DNA of 64,000 bases, taken from positions 7,073,001 through 7,137,000 of the forward strand of contig NC_080045.1 of the NCBI RefSeq assembly GCF_012489685.1, read 5' to 3'. Source of the stretch: Lotus japonicus (Eukaryota; Streptophyta; Magnoliopsida; Fabales; Fabaceae). Made by a program: the position numbers and the translations under genes. This document shows, piece by piece, positions 43,459-55,048 of the stretch (the first letter of the stretch is position 1; every line of letters starts with the position of its first letter). The notes beneath the pieces are model-generated. The model saw nothing but the letters and a program-made list of their open reading frames with translations, did not search any database and had not been told where the DNA came from.

Positions 43459-45617
43459 TCAAGCCAGGTTCTCGTTGTTGGCGTTGTTGCCCTGGCTTGT
43501 CCCAGCTTTGGGATCTTCCTTCTCTTGATCCTCATTCCTGTGCTGCTCATTCCCAGCCTCGCCATCTTCTTCAGGCTCACTCTCATCATCGAATTGGGGA
43601 AGGAGGTCGAGGCTAATGTCATCATCACCAACTACTTGACCATCCTTGATCTCCTTCAGCCACCCAATGCGGGAAAGATCAAAGCCCGGCTCAACCACAC
43701 TGATCTGCTCTTTGGCCGCCAGAAATCCTTGAGCATATTGGAGAGAAGCACGCCCTATGATGGAAGCATTCAGGCGATCATATTTCTTTTCCAACTTTTG
43801 ATATTTGGCTTGAATGGCAATGTGCTTGTCATTTATGGCTTCTTTAAGAGACTTGGTCTTTTGAAGAAGCAGGTCCGAAGCAGCCAAGTCTTCAGTTAAC
43901 TTAGCACACTTCTCCTCAGCAGATTTCAGCTTTTTGTTGGCAGTCTCAGCATCAGTTTTAGCCCGCTCATAGGCTGTCTTGTAATCAGCTGCCTTCTTCT
44001 CAAAACGGTTCTTGGCTGAGATCAACTCCTTCACGCACTGAGCCATTCCCGCCACAGTACTGGCGGCAGAAAGCGCGTGATGGATCGCCACGGAAGCAAT
44101 GTTGGGGGGACCTTGACCGGAAATGTCCTTGTGAATCCGGTTGTCAAAAGTACGGGTCATGAATTCCAGCCCATTGAAGTGAGGATCCGACAAGCTCAGC
44201 AAGGGGGGAGGAGCCTCGCCACCAATGGCTGAACTAGGGCCAGCCTGGCCAAATGGAGTTGATGGGCGGTTGATCAGCGAGCTTGAATCTTGTTGAGGGG
44301 GCGGGACATTGTCATGTCCCTTCTTTTTCTCAGCTGGATGACTTTTTGAATCAAGAGTCGATTGGTGGAGAGGCTTACCACCAGCAGCACCTGAAGTTTT
44401 TTGACGTTTAGGATCCCTGACGTTGTCAGAACCCGAGGTACCTTCATTCTTCTTCTTCTGCTCAGTTTCGGCGGCCCTCTTCTTCGCCGCCGCAGCATAC
44501 TGGGCGAGGTACTCCTTCATCTTGAGTGGGTTCGCGTCAACCTTGCCTTTTCCCATCGTAGCTGTATGGAAAACACCAATTAGACGAGATACATGAACAA
44601 AAAGAAAAAGAAGTTACGTACAAAGATTATAAACTTACTAAAAAATTGATTTAAAGTGCCGGATTTCGACGCCTCAATCAAGTCGTGACCGGAAATTACT
44701 GGTAGTGTGCGGAGGTAATCGGCGACGCCTTGTTCAGATTCATCCAAGGCGTCGTATGAAACGGATATTTTTCGGCGAGGGTTCTTTGTCCAGTAAAAAG
44801 GGAAGAGAGGATTATTGTCGGAATCTCGGAACAAGTTCTTTATTTCGGGCGACTCCACAACTTTAAAGTATTTCTTCTGCCATACTTTGTAATGGCTTTT
44901 AAGGGCGGTGAACCGACTCATGTTCTTACGGGCTAATAGTGGAACCCATTTCACAGAAGTAGGTTTAGTGGTGACTGATTTATAGAAAAGGAAGAACAAA
45001 GGATAGGTTGGAGTGAAACTCAAGTGATCACAAAGAATTTCGAAGCAGCGGAGAAAACCCCAGGCGTTGGGCTGGAGTTGGCAAGGCGCCACATTCAGAA
45101 AAGAAAGAACGTGACATAAAAACGGCGAGAAAGGAAGTTTGATGTTCAAGTCTAAGAATAAATAGCCATAAACAAAGAAAAAATCGGGCGATTCATCGGC
45201 TGGTTCTTTACGCAACAGAACACAGTCATCTTCGCCACATGGGAGGACATTCAACAGATGATCTTCATTATTCGAGGTGGCGGGATCTATCTTCGTGAAC
45301 CCTTGAGCAGATATTCGAAGCGAACTAATGCTCCCAACGCTGCTCCAGATAGAATGCAACAGACATTTATCTTCAACTAAATGCACGTCAGAGCGCCATT
45401 CAGGTGAAGACAAATCTCCATTAGAGGAGAGAAATGAGTCTACAGAGCCGGCGGGACCGGAATCATCATGGGTAGAAGGCGAGGAATGAATTTCAATTAT
45501 AGAGGGGGCGACAACTTCCTCCTCCGTGGAGGGTGAAGAAAGTTCTAGGGAAGAAAGGCTAGCGTTTGGTAAAGACATGCGAGGCAGTTTCATAAAAAGA
45601 AGAAAGAAGACGAACAA
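43459..45617 (-). CDS. Antisense two-exon gene of the Tat element ('putative gypsy type transposon' type domain plus coiled coil)
   Basis: Exon 1 is 44639-45617 and exon 2 is 43459-44561, joined through a 77-bp intron with GTAAGT and CATACAG (44638 to 44562). The joined frame is 694 codons including the stop. Starts inside exon 1 such as ATG 45593 (MKLPRMSLPN) or 45578 (MSLPNASLS) are more natural than the first ATG at 45617. After a Ser/Glu-rich start, exon 1 has NIKLPFSPFLCHVLSFLN and LQPNAWGFLRCFEIL, the sort of block Pfam calls 'putative gypsy type transposon'. Exon 2 is Lys/Ala-rich (KKRAAETEQKKK, DPKRQKTSG, a probable nuclear signal), then Pro/Ser-rich. It ends in a long heptad coiled coil (about residues 490-600) and an acidic tail. 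Function unknown. It is intact and opposite to pol. Confidence 0.8.
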
Positions 45618-45901
45618 ACTAAAAGTAAAAAGAAGATGAACAGAGTCAAAAGAAGAAAGAAGATGAACAGAGTCAGAGAAAAAAGAAGTAAACGAAGAAT
45701 CTCAGGAAAGAGAAAAACTAACCAGGGGAAGAACTGTGGATTTGAGAAAGGAGAACGTCGGAGATAGGGGAGCACCGCGCAATGACGACGGCCGGAGGAA
45801 TAAAAGGTTCACCGGAGTTCAAAAGAGAGAATGAAAGCTGCGGTGAAAAGGTTTTCAGAACAAAAGTTTTAAGAAAGTGAAAAATGAAAAGTGAAAAGGG
45901 G

Positions 45902-45909
45902 TTTTTATA
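45902..45909 (-). promoter_or_regulatory. TATA box of the antisense gene
   Basis: On the minus strand TATAAAAA lies about 290-330 bp before the likely ATGs, with pyrimidine-rich leader DNA after it. A leader intron (CCCTGGTTAG to TTTTAG) is possible. This suggests the antisense gene has its own promoter rather than using the LTR. Confidence 0.45.
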
Positions 45910-46263
45910 GAGAGAAAGGAGGAGAGAGAATGAATGGGGGAAGATCGTGGGATCGTGGGATTTGAAATTCGAAAAGGTAGGAAGCGAAAAGACATTACTC
46001 CTCGAGACGCACAACTGAAAATTGCATTTATAACAAATGATGACGAAATCCCGGAAAATAAGGATACGTGCGTCAGTTGAAAAGACGTGATGGACGTTTA
46101 TAACTAATGGCGACATATCTTTGAAACGGCAACAAAGGTGGCGAAGCGTGAAAATGGCGATGAAACAACGAAAGTAAAATGGCGATGAACGAATAAACAA
46201 TAGAGGCGAACTACTGGGTAACATGATGAAGACATTTCGACTCAATTACTCGAGTCTCATGTC

Positions 46264-46274
46264 TTGGGGGCATG
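46264..46274 (+). other. Polypurine tract of the Tat element
   Basis: TTGGGGGCATG directly precedes the 3' LTR, as needed for plus-strand priming. Confidence 0.65.
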
Positions 46275-46652
46275 TGGACTGGGCGGGACATAAAGAAGAT
46301 TATGTCCCGCCCAAAATGAACAAATAACCATCGAAGATAGCCATGGCGGGAAAGGCGACACGACGAGCTTCATTGCCCTCCCTTAGATGATGGACCCACA
46401 AGCCAGCTGGAAGATTCCTTTGGATTTGTCTTATATGTACAGGGATTTGGGCCCTGATTGTCAGGCCCAAATATAGGAAAGATCCATATCATGACCACCC
46501 CCTCTATAAAAGGGGAGGTCACCCACTTGTACGAAACCAACTTTTTCAGCATTAATGAGAATATTCCCTTTATGGTAGTTTTGCTATTTTAGTGCTCTGC
46601 TAGGGTTTACTTTTTGTCTTTCTCTTACGTAAGCTTGCCCTAGTACAGAACA
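46275..46652 (+). repeat. 3' LTR
   Basis: 378 bp, the partner of 37087-37464; TATAAAA at 46505-46511. One base differs from the 5' LTR. Confidence 0.97.
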
Positions 46653-48664
46653 CACGCTATCTTAGAAGGCTTTATGCTATTCTGCTTTTGTCCTATTAGC
46701 TTTCTAGAGCAGAATACGTTTGGGAAAAAGTCTGGCAGCATTTAAGTGATGATATTCTGCATACACAAAGACTCCTTATGCAGAGTACAGGTAACTGCAG
46801 TTGAAATTAAACATTTATAAAAAAACAATACTCACAAAAAAAATAGATATTATTTTTCTTACACGACTACTTACAACGTTATTGCATATTTGAAGCTTAC
46901 TGAGGAGCAAATAAAAAATTTAGCTCTTGCCGAAATAGACACTTTACTGCAAAGCAACAACAGGTCATTAGCAGACTTCCCACAAATGCCTCAAATTGAT
47001 AGATCCACTATATCAGCTACTCAAAATAGACTTATTATGGATGAATTGTGTTATGATAGACAAGCTTTAACCATAGAGCATGAAAATCTTTTGTCTAACA
47101 TGACGTCAGAACAAAAAAAAGTCTATCAAACAATCATGGATGCAGTTACTGATGACAAGGGGGGTTTGTTTTTCCTCAATGGTTGTGGAGGGACAGGGAA
47201 AACTTACATTTGGAGAGCATTATCAGCCGCTATAAGATCCAAAGGAGAGATTGCTTTAGCGGTTGCATCAAGTGGAATTGCAGCTTTGCTCATTTCGGGC
47301 GGACGGACACTCCAGGTTTTGTATTCCAATTAATGTTGATGAGAGCTCTACCTGCAACATTAAACAGGGAAGTCCATTGGCAGAATTGATCATCAGAGCT
47401 AAAATCATAATATGGGATGAAGCGCCCATGACTCACAAACATTGTTTTGAAGCGGTGGATCGAACTCTAAGAGATATTATGAGATTTACTAACAACAACA
47501 GTCAACGCAAACCTTTTGGAGGAAAAGTTGTTGTCTTAGGTGGAGATTTTAGGCAAATTTTGCCAGTGATGCCAAAAGGTAGAAGGGAGGATATTGTCCA
47601 TGCCACCATCAATGCTTCTTATCTTTGGGATCATTGTCAGGTACATTACCATTTCTCCCAATAATGTTTGCTTTTAAATTGATCAAAAAATACAAAAATA
47701 AATAAATTAACCAACAACTTGAACTATAACAATGGTTCTTATCTTTTGAATAATGAGCAGGTACTTTCATTAACAAAAAATATGAGGCTACAAACTGGAA
47801 GATCAGCTGCAGAGGTTGATGAGCTAAAAAAAATTTCAAAATGGATATTACGCATAGGAGATGGAAATGCAGGTAAGCAGATAGAAGATGAAACAATCAT
47901 AGACATCCCTCAGGATTTTTTGATCCCACATTCAGGTGATGCAATGGCTTCTATTGTCAACTCTACTTATCCGTCTTTCGTTCGGAACTACGAAAATCCA
48001 GAATTTTTTCAAGATCGTGCTATTTTAGCTCCTACAAATGAGATTGTTGATAGTTTGAATGAATACATGATGCCATTGTTGCCCGGAGATGAGAACACTT
48101 ATTTGACTGCCGATAACACATGTTCATCAAACAGCAATTATGACAGTCCAGATGATATCCATACACCAGAGTTTTTAAACACAATAAACTCTTCAGGCTT
48201 GCCTAATCATATGTTAAAGCTAAAAAAAGGAGCTCCAGTGATGCTTTTGAGAAACATCGACCAAGCAGCTGGATTGTGCAATGGTACGCGTCTGATTATC
48301 ACTGAAATGGGAAAATATGTTTTGGAAGGCAAGGTTATATCAGGAACAAAGGCCGGGAAAAGGGTGCCTATACCAAGATTAACATTGACCCCATCAGATA
48401 GAAGAATTCCTTTCAAGTTTCAAAGGAGACAATTCCCTATAGCGCTCTCTTTTGCCATGACAATAAACAAAAGTCAAGGACAATCTTTGAAAAGGGTAGT
48501 TATTTTTGCCAAAACCAGTGTTTTCACATGGCCAGTTATATGTAGCCTTCTCTAGAGTTACCCATCGTAAAGGATTAAAAATCCTCATTGGCGATGGTGA
48601 TGACAATAATTCAAACAGTACTTCAAATGTAGTTTACAAAGAAGTATTTCGCAATGTAATGTGA

Positions 48665-48988
48665 AGGACATATTTTTACAAAAATGTGAAATATTAGGTT
48701 CTCAGTTTTATTCTCAATCAAATAATGCCAATTGCAGAAAAAACCACTTATTCTTAGCGCAACAATCTTACTTCAATACAGATAAAAATAATATTAATCT
48801 TCCATTTGAAATCAACAAGTCAAAAGACAAAAACAAAGTAACAATACAAAAAAAAAATAAAAATTTAATAAAAACAAAACATAAGAATTCATAGTATAAT
48901 TTTTTTATAATCTTTTAATCAATAAAATATATTTAAATAAAAACATATTTAACAAAAAACACAAAAAAAAACCAAAAAATGAATATCC
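48665..48988. other. Helitron 3' non-coding region
   Basis: A/T-rich 3' UTR of RepHel up to the terminal hairpin. Confidence 0.6.
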
Positions 48989-49018
48989 CCCGTGCATCGC
49001 ACGGGTAAAAAGTACTAG
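48989..49018 (+). other. Helitron 3' terminus (hairpin plus CTAG)
   Basis: A 7-bp stem CCCGTGC/GCACGGG with loop ATC, then TAAAAAGTA and CTAG; T follows. Confidence 0.9.
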
Positions 49019-49026
49019 TAAACTAT

Positions 49027-49307
49027 GGCCCAGTTTGGAAGAGCTTATTTGAGCTTATCTGACAGCATAAGCTCTTATGCCAGTGTTTGGGAGAGCTTAT
49101 GCAAACAGCTTATGGTCTGCCATAAGCTATTTTCAGCTTATTTTCATAAGCTACTCAGGATAGCTTATGAAAAACAGCTTATGCTTATACACAGCTTATT
49201 TTTAATTTATTTCAATAAATTTTTAAAAATAGCTTATGAATAAGCGCTTATGTCATAAGCGCTTATGACCATAAGCGCTTAATTAAGCTGTTTATCCAAA
49301 CGGGGCC
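49027..49307. mobile_element. MITE at the Helitron junction
   Basis: 281 bp with ends GGCCCAGTTTGGAAGAGCTT and GGCCCCGTTTGGATAAACAG (right end reverse-complemented), flanked by TAT at 49024-49026 and 49308-49310. The interior is built of AGCTTATG / CATAAGC copies. The 3-bp duplication suggests a PIF/Harbinger-type MITE, though TAT is not the usual TWA. Confidence 0.65.
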
Positions 49308-49310
49308 TAT

Positions 49311-52300
49311 ATAAAGAGAGAGTTTTTGCAGCCTTAGGGGCAAAACAATAATTCAACAATTAATTTTAAAAACTATGAAAGTTGGGCATGGTTATTTTAG
49401 TAAAAATTCAATTTATTTCACTTGGATTGTATCTCAGCCATTGATTCCATTGCAAAGATTCAATCTCAGCCGTGTATTCCTTTCCAACCTCTCGCATTTC
49501 AGCCGTTACTGCATCCCCATTTCAAGCGACTTTTTTTGTTGAGAGAAATTTAGTTTCACTTACTCACACTACACCACCATTTCAGCCGTTACTGAATCTT
49601 GGTCGTTCGTAGTTGATTTTGAATATAAACGTCTTCCATCCGTTTTAGTTCTTCAACCTCTTTTAAAGGTGTCGCGCGTTTTTCCCTTCATAGCTTCCAT
49701 TCGGGTTGCAGCGAAATTTCGAGACTGAGGCAGATGCGTTAAGTTGAAGACTTGAAGCTCCCTTGCTCTCTCCTTGATTTGCTCACAGGTACCAACACCC
49801 TAGAGGAGATGAAGCATCGTTTTCCCTTTCTGTGTCATTTTTTCTGCTTCTTTTGCTCACTGAGTTTTCATTTACTTGCAGAAACGATTTTCTTCATATG
49901 GATTGGCTAATTTCTCATAGGTATTTTTTATTTTAAAACTTTTGTTTTCTTTCAGTTTGGTTCTGTTCCAATTTTGGGAAAATTATTATGTGGGTTCATC
50001 ATTTGGTTAAGGGATGTGTATAATTTTGTATTGCACAGTTTTCTTAAATTGAAGGGTAGAGTGTTCTTTGGCAGATTGAGGAAAATGACTATGGGTTCAT
50101 GATATTGCAGGTGAGACAAGTGTTTTGAAGAGGGTTCATATGTTATCCCAGGTGAGAGAAGAAAGCTATTACCCTTTTCCTTTTATAATGCATGTCAAAG
50201 GAAGATCACCGTATTTTTCCTTTCTAAACTTTCTTCCTATATATCTTTTCTATCTATTTCACTTTCTTCAATTTGTTTCAGAACTTTTTTAGCTAATTAA
50301 ACCTGCTCGGTTTTATTTAAGAAGAAAGTCAATGTCAATTCCCAGGATTTTCATGGGGTTCTTGGAGTTTGATGTGTTCTCCATACCATTTATAAGATCG
50401 ATAGAGGAAATGGATTTCTGCACTAATGTTACCGGTTCATATGGTTGTATTTCTAGGTGCAAGAAATAGAAATTGGGGTTCTCCACTTGCAGTTGTTATT
50501 TTCTTTTGTCCATTCACCTTTTTTCCCCCTTCCCCTTCTTCCAGGTAATACTTTACTTAGTATAAACCTCTTTGATATACATACTTAAAGGATTGAAATA
50601 TTCTATATAGTTTAACTAGAAATCACGGCACTGATTAAATACGGAATTAATTCACATATAGCCAATATAGAAACATGGCTTGCATTTCACATAAGCCAGT
50701 ATAGCAATTTCAGAGTTATATTAATTCACATATTGAATTCATGGTACTGATTATATTCAAAATTTACTATATATAGTTTAAAATCAGAACATTGGGGGAA
50801 GAGTTTACCTATATGCTTTACCGTTTCAATTCTATTATGGGTAATCTATTGTTTTATGAGGATTTGCTACTCATGACAGTTACAAAGAATGATAGACTAA
50901 TGAGGACAATCCACAATCTGCTCCGTTCAAATATACATTGTTGCTAAAAACTTTTTATAAGGGCTAGGCATTGAATATCAACAACACTAATCCTTCTATT
51001 TCAATAAAAACAACCCCTAAGTGAGAATCTTTGGAAACTAACATCATAGTGGATATGGCAACGGGGAGAAAGAGGGGCATACAGCAATTCATGCATTACT
51101 GGTATGAATTTGTCCAATAAGTTTAGAGCATTATTCAGAGCCACCAGAAAGCTAAATGTGCATATGCACCTGGGACTCAAAAGAATGTTTCAGGTGAAGT
51201 CATTTGGTGGAACAATGTTTGCATGTCATGTTATTACAAGTTAGAAATGATTGCAAAAACATCATAGTAAAGTTGGCATCTCATTATTGGATTACTTTTA
51301 CTTGGATATCTAAAGTACTTTGATATGAATTGCTTGACTAATTGTGTTTGTGGTTGTTTTCCTCTTATAGGTGTGAAACAACATAGATTGATTTCTGATT
51401 TATTGTGCTTGGCTGAACAGGTAATGTGTCTCCCCATTTTGCAATGTCATCCCATAGCAAGTTATTTTGTAATTTAATGTTTTGTTCTTTTAGTGAACCG
51501 GGGTCCCAAGCTCAAATGTAATGTCTAAGCTTAGGGACAGTGGATAGTGTATGAGTGAAGTGTATAGTGAAGAAGATATCTTTTTCCTAGCTCAAATTAT
51601 CATCTTATAAGCCTCCTTCTTGCCCCTTGGACTTCTGGAGGTTTCTCCTCCCCATTGCCTTATAAATGTGATGGTAGTGGCTCTTATGATTTTGGGGGTT
51701 ATTGACGACCATTTATTGGTAGAGTTTGAGCCAAGCATGAATTTCCATGTGTGTGCAATTTGCAGTGTCTCTTTCAATCCGAGATTCAATTTCTTAAATG
51801 TTAACGGGGTATAGTTTGAGTAGTGTAGAGAACAATGCAGAATATTCTGAGGCAAATGTCGGTACCTCCGAGGACACAAAACCTTTAGTTGTTTAGGAAA
51901 ATATAGAATTTCTTCTCCTTACTTCTTTTTTTCTGATTTGTTTTTTGTCGTGCAGATATGAATGATGTAATAGATGGAGAGTTGCTGGGTGGATCATATC
52001 ATCCATATGCTTAGGGGGGTTTTCCTCACATATGCAGCTTCATATAGCTTTTCTCAATCTGTCTGCACATGCCCACATTGTTTCGAATCCAATGCTTTCT
52101 TTTTCTTCAACTGTTGGTTTCGAATCTGTTTTTCCTTTTGTTCAATTGAACAAGTTTTTAACTTTTTTCAAACTATTTTTTTATTGTTTCTTACTTTCAA
52201 TTTTCGTTTTTTTTTTAAGTTTTTTGTCTGTTATTTGCTTTTTAAGCTAGAAACTAAGTGAATTTTCACGGTCTGCTATTTTCTTACTTCAAGTTATTTG

Positions 52301-53027
52301 ATATTATATTATATCTCGCTATTTTATCTTTTTCTAATGATTACTATAACACCTCTCCCATTTTCCCTCATTTCGCTTTGACAACAATCGGACCCCATTC
52401 ACTATGGGTGGAACTAGCAGAAGACCATGGTGACGCTCAATATCGCTTTTGAGTTTAGCGTAACCATATCTTCTACCCATTTCATACTCGTCCAAAGGCG
52501 ATAACTTATTCAAAGATAATGTGGAGCCTTAGTTTATAACCGATATCCAACTCTATTTGCCTCATGATTTATAATTGACCCGATTTCTTCTTTATTTATA
52601 AGGTTCATTTTGAAAATAAAATTCATTCAAATATTCAGACCGTAAAAGAGACATTACTCTACTTAAAATTCATATGTGTTTTGGTTGATTCCAAATATCC
52701 TCACCGGGACACAATACTGATTGAGCTAGGAACATTAAAATCATGGTGGTGTTGGAGAAAAAATATGTTTAAAACTTGGAGGGATTATCACATCATCACA
52801 TTGAGGTAAATAGTAAACACAAGTGAGTTACCACATTTTTCACCAAAAACCTAAGACATTAGGTGTATGAATTATCTTACTTATAAAAAGCTCAAAGTTG
52901 TCATTTTCCTTCTTTGTTAAACTTTCTCACACTTGATAGTGTCTTATATAATTATTTGAATAAACATAATAAAACTAACACAATTTTTTTAAAAAAACTT
53001 CCCGCAATTAACAAAAAAAGAAGATTC
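49311..53027 (+). other. Interior of the second Helitron, no recognised genes
   Basis: Contains leader-like and intron-like stretches (for example CTTTTATAG-like T-rich tracts and AG/GT borders around 51371-51420), which could be captured gene pieces. I could not match any encoded peptide to a family. Confidence 0.4.
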
Positions 53028-53057
53028 CCCGTGCATCGCACGGGTCCAAAGTACTAG
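53028..53057 (+). other. Helitron 3' terminus (hairpin plus CTAG)
   Basis: Stem CCCGTGC/GCACGGG with loop ATC, then TCCAAAGTA, CTAG and T. Confidence 0.9.
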
Positions 53058-53881
53058 TTAAAGATATATATTGATTGTCATGAGAGAAAATTAAAGTAGA
53101 TGGTGTAGTTTCATGAAATTCAAGATTGATAAGTCAATTTTTTTTTTGAAACTGATAAGTCAAATTTATTATGTAAGACGTGGATTTGATGATATAATAA
53201 GGAAAATATTTATACGATTTATCTCCTAATTTGAATTTTAATATTTAAAGGAAATTTTATATGCCAAGAAGATACAAGATTTGGAGGAGAAAGCTTTTCA
53301 TTTTAATTTTTGAAGGCAAATACGGCATTACATTAATCAGATAAAAGTCTACCAAAAAATTAAAACATTAATCAGATAAAATGGGTGTGTACGGCAAGTA
53401 CGGATATAATATTTTTTTTAAACAAATGTAATTATCTAAATCAACAAAAAAAATTAAAGGAAACAAATATTAATGAAGGAAACAATCAAGCGATTAATCA
53501 AAAGATTTGTTTGCACAAAAGATACACTTATATATATATGAATTAAAGCCGACAAGTTAAACATAAGGAATGTACCGAAAAAAAAAAAAAAAACCGACAA
53601 GTTAAACGAAAGATAAGTTATTATGTCGAACAAAAGATATGAATTAAAATGACTTGGAGATTAAGTTAAGGACTGGGAGTTCAAAAAAAGTTAAGGACTG
53701 AAATAAATAGCTTCGGTTTTCGACAAGTTTTTTTTTTTCAACAAGTCAACACATATTTTAATTGGAGATAAAATTTCAGAGATATTAGTGTTTACACGGA
53801 TTTTTGGTAAACAAATATCCTCTTAGTTCGACTAAAGGAAGTTTAGATTCGGGGTCCTTTTGAGAAAACGCTTTGCCAAAG
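53058..53881. other. A/T-rich intergenic DNA
   Basis: No gene or element ends recognised between the Helitron and the LTR. Confidence 0.5.
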
Positions 53882-54600
53882 TGTAGTGTGTGAACGAGTG
53901 TATTCTCGACAACAATAAACAATTCAAACGAAACTGGACTTCATTGAATATGAGTCGATTACAAAACAGTCAAGCAAACTAAAATAGCATGAAAGCAAAT
54001 TTCGACAAAACAAGCTACACACAAGAACTGGAAATCAACAAACTGAAATGCAGGGAAACTAAAGCGTTGGTTCTGCAACATACTCCTCCATCATCACGTT
54101 CTGCTCTCGAAGTCTCATTGATGCGGACGTTTAGAGCTTTTGGTGAATTTTCAGAGTTTTTAGTTGGGAACCTCTTCTTCTGCTGCTGCTTCCTCTATTT
54201 ATATTGTTCTTTCTGCCCATGTTCTTGGCGGTTTTCCTTGGATGCACGATGGCTTCGTGGGTTTTGAATTTTGGCGCCATACCCCACGTTTAGCCGATGG
54301 TCTTCGCGCACGTGACTCTATTGCCACGTAGATGGTTCTGAGTCGTGGGCAACCGTTGCTATTCGTGGCATCGTGGGTGTACGCACGTGCTTGTAGTTGC
54401 TTGTTATTCGGTAACTGCCTCTTCCATTAAGATGATCGAGATTTCTTCATCTTCTGAGTGTGTCGAGTTATGGCTTTTACTAACTTGTCTTTGAGGGACA
54501 TCGTGTGCTGAGTTGCCGGCTTCGCCCAACCCTTTCTGTCGAGAAACCACTTTTGCACCATGGTGTCGAGAATTGTAGTACTTGTAATTTTGGCTTAACA
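53882..54600 (-). repeat. 3' LTR of the second Tat element
   Basis: The right boundary is firm: on the minus strand the purine tract (54601-54614, TTTTGGGGGGCAAT) is followed by TGTTAAGCC. The left boundary TGTAG at 53882 is inferred (minus strand ending CTACA). TATAAATAG on the minus strand at about 54194-54202 is a plausible LTR TATA box. Confidence 0.65.
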
Positions 54601-54614
54601 ATTGCCCCCCAAAA
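54601..54614 (-). other. Polypurine tract of the second Tat element
   Basis: The plus-strand ATTGCCCCCCAAAA reads TTTTGGGGGGCAAT on the minus strand and directly abuts the LTR. Confidence 0.75.
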
Positions 54615-54914
54615 ATGTTGGTTGTCGACTGCTTTCGCTCAAAGACACCAAGCATTTTTTTTTTTATCGCAGCCGTTCGATTCCAACGATTCAAATGCTT
54701 TGTGCTCTCGACCATTCGATCTTCAAGTCCAATCGGCAGCCATAACGTCTGATGACTTCTCCACTAGCTGACAGTTATAGCCTTTTTAGGGCCATGATTT
54801 CACCTATGCCAAAAAGCTGAGAGGTGACATGAATTAACTAATAAAATAATCGCTTGGACCCCAAATTTTTATAAATTGCTGCTCAATGCGGCTTGGGTTC
54901 CGTTTTCCCTTCCG

Positions 54915-54925
54915 TTTATAAATAC
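54915..54925 (+). promoter_or_regulatory. TATA box of the plant-mobile-domain gene
   Basis: TTTATAAATAC lies about 125 bp before the ATG at 55049, on the strand opposite to pol. The leader between them is C/T-rich, as in normal plant genes. Confidence 0.6.
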
Positions 54926-55048
54926 CCTTTTGGTATTCCTTGTTCAAGCTTTACTCTTTCCTCCAACCTGCAACTTCTTCTTCCAGACTTCATCACTTCA
55001 TCACTTCATCTTCTTCCGTCTTCTCTGAAATACTTACTGCGTCTTTCA

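Larger units (their letters stand above)
37087..46652 (+). mobile_element. Complete Ty3/gypsy retrotransposon, Tat-type, very young
   Basis: 9566 bp with two 378-bp LTRs starting TGGACTGGG and ending GTACAGAACA, flanked by the 5-bp duplication CACGC (37082-37086 and 46653-46657). A primer-binding site follows the 5' LTR and a purine tract precedes the 3' LTR. Gag-pol is one open frame on the plus strand; a two-exon gene lies antisense between pol and the 3' LTR. A second RNase H domain between the first RNase H and the integrase indicates the Tat lineage. It inserted into the last part of the split RepHel exon, 168 bp from the hAT element's duplication. Confidence 0.95.
31130..48664 (+). pseudogene. 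Helitron Rep/helicase (RepHel) gene, interrupted
   Basis: Spliced gene. Exons are 31130-31196, 31293-31370, 31471-31614, 31730-31873, 32002-32091, 32218-32313, 32414-32485, 33108-33179, 33270-33708, 33796-34700, 34779-35337, 35441-35795 plus 36919-37086 plus 46658-46790 (one exon split by two insertions), about 46896-47640, and 47761-48664. The Rep domain shows FITFTYNPKWPEL, the HUH motif FQKRGLPHAHI (from about 34795) and the tyrosine motif YLFKYINKG (about 35221). The PIF1-like helicase shows Walker A GCGGTGKT (about 47184), WDEAPM (about 47412), GGDFRQILPV, and near the end INKSQGQSL. Rep nicks and joins DNA ends for rolling-circle transposition; the helicase unwinds. Breaks: in-frame TGA 33938, hAT and Tat insertions, TAG 46697, frameshifts near 47310 and 48505. 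It cannot make a full protein now. Confidence 0.85.
26863..49018 (+). mobile_element. Large Helitron of the autonomous class, with later nested insertions
   Basis: The proposed 5' end is TCTATAAACTCTATAAAG after an A. The 3' end is hairpin CCCGTGCATCGCACGGG (48989-49005), spacer TAAAAAGTA and CTAG (49015-49018), followed by T. Inside are captured host gene fragments (27.8-29.2 kb), a TATA promoter and a spliced Rep/helicase gene (31130-48664) ending shortly before the 3' hairpin. Subtracting the hAT element and the Tat retrotransposon leaves about 11.5 kb, a usual size for an autonomous plant Helitron. The 5' boundary is the least certain part because it merges with a TCTA repeat. It is supported by the similar 5' region of the second Helitron. 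Confidence 0.8.
49019..53057 (+). mobile_element. Second, non-autonomous Helitron in tandem with the first
   Basis: The 3' end is hairpin CCCGTGCATCGCACGGG (53028-53044), spacer TCCAAAGTA, CTAG (53054-53057), then T, nearly the same as the first Helitron. Its 5' region, with the MITE removed, reads AAACTATATAAAGAGAGAG, against AAACTCTATAAAGGAAGAG in the first, and similarity continues for at least ~180 bp. The exact first base is unclear because the expected TC is not seen at the junction. No Rep/helicase is encoded. Confidence 0.7.

Noticed and set aside
45718..46245. 175-codon minus-strand ORF before the antisense gene
   Set aside because: Spans the proposed TATA box and leader of the antisense gene; composition is not protein-like.
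51592..52452. Several 64-95-codon ORFs in the second Helitron
   Set aside because: Hydrophobic, T-rich translations without family resemblance or consistent splice borders.
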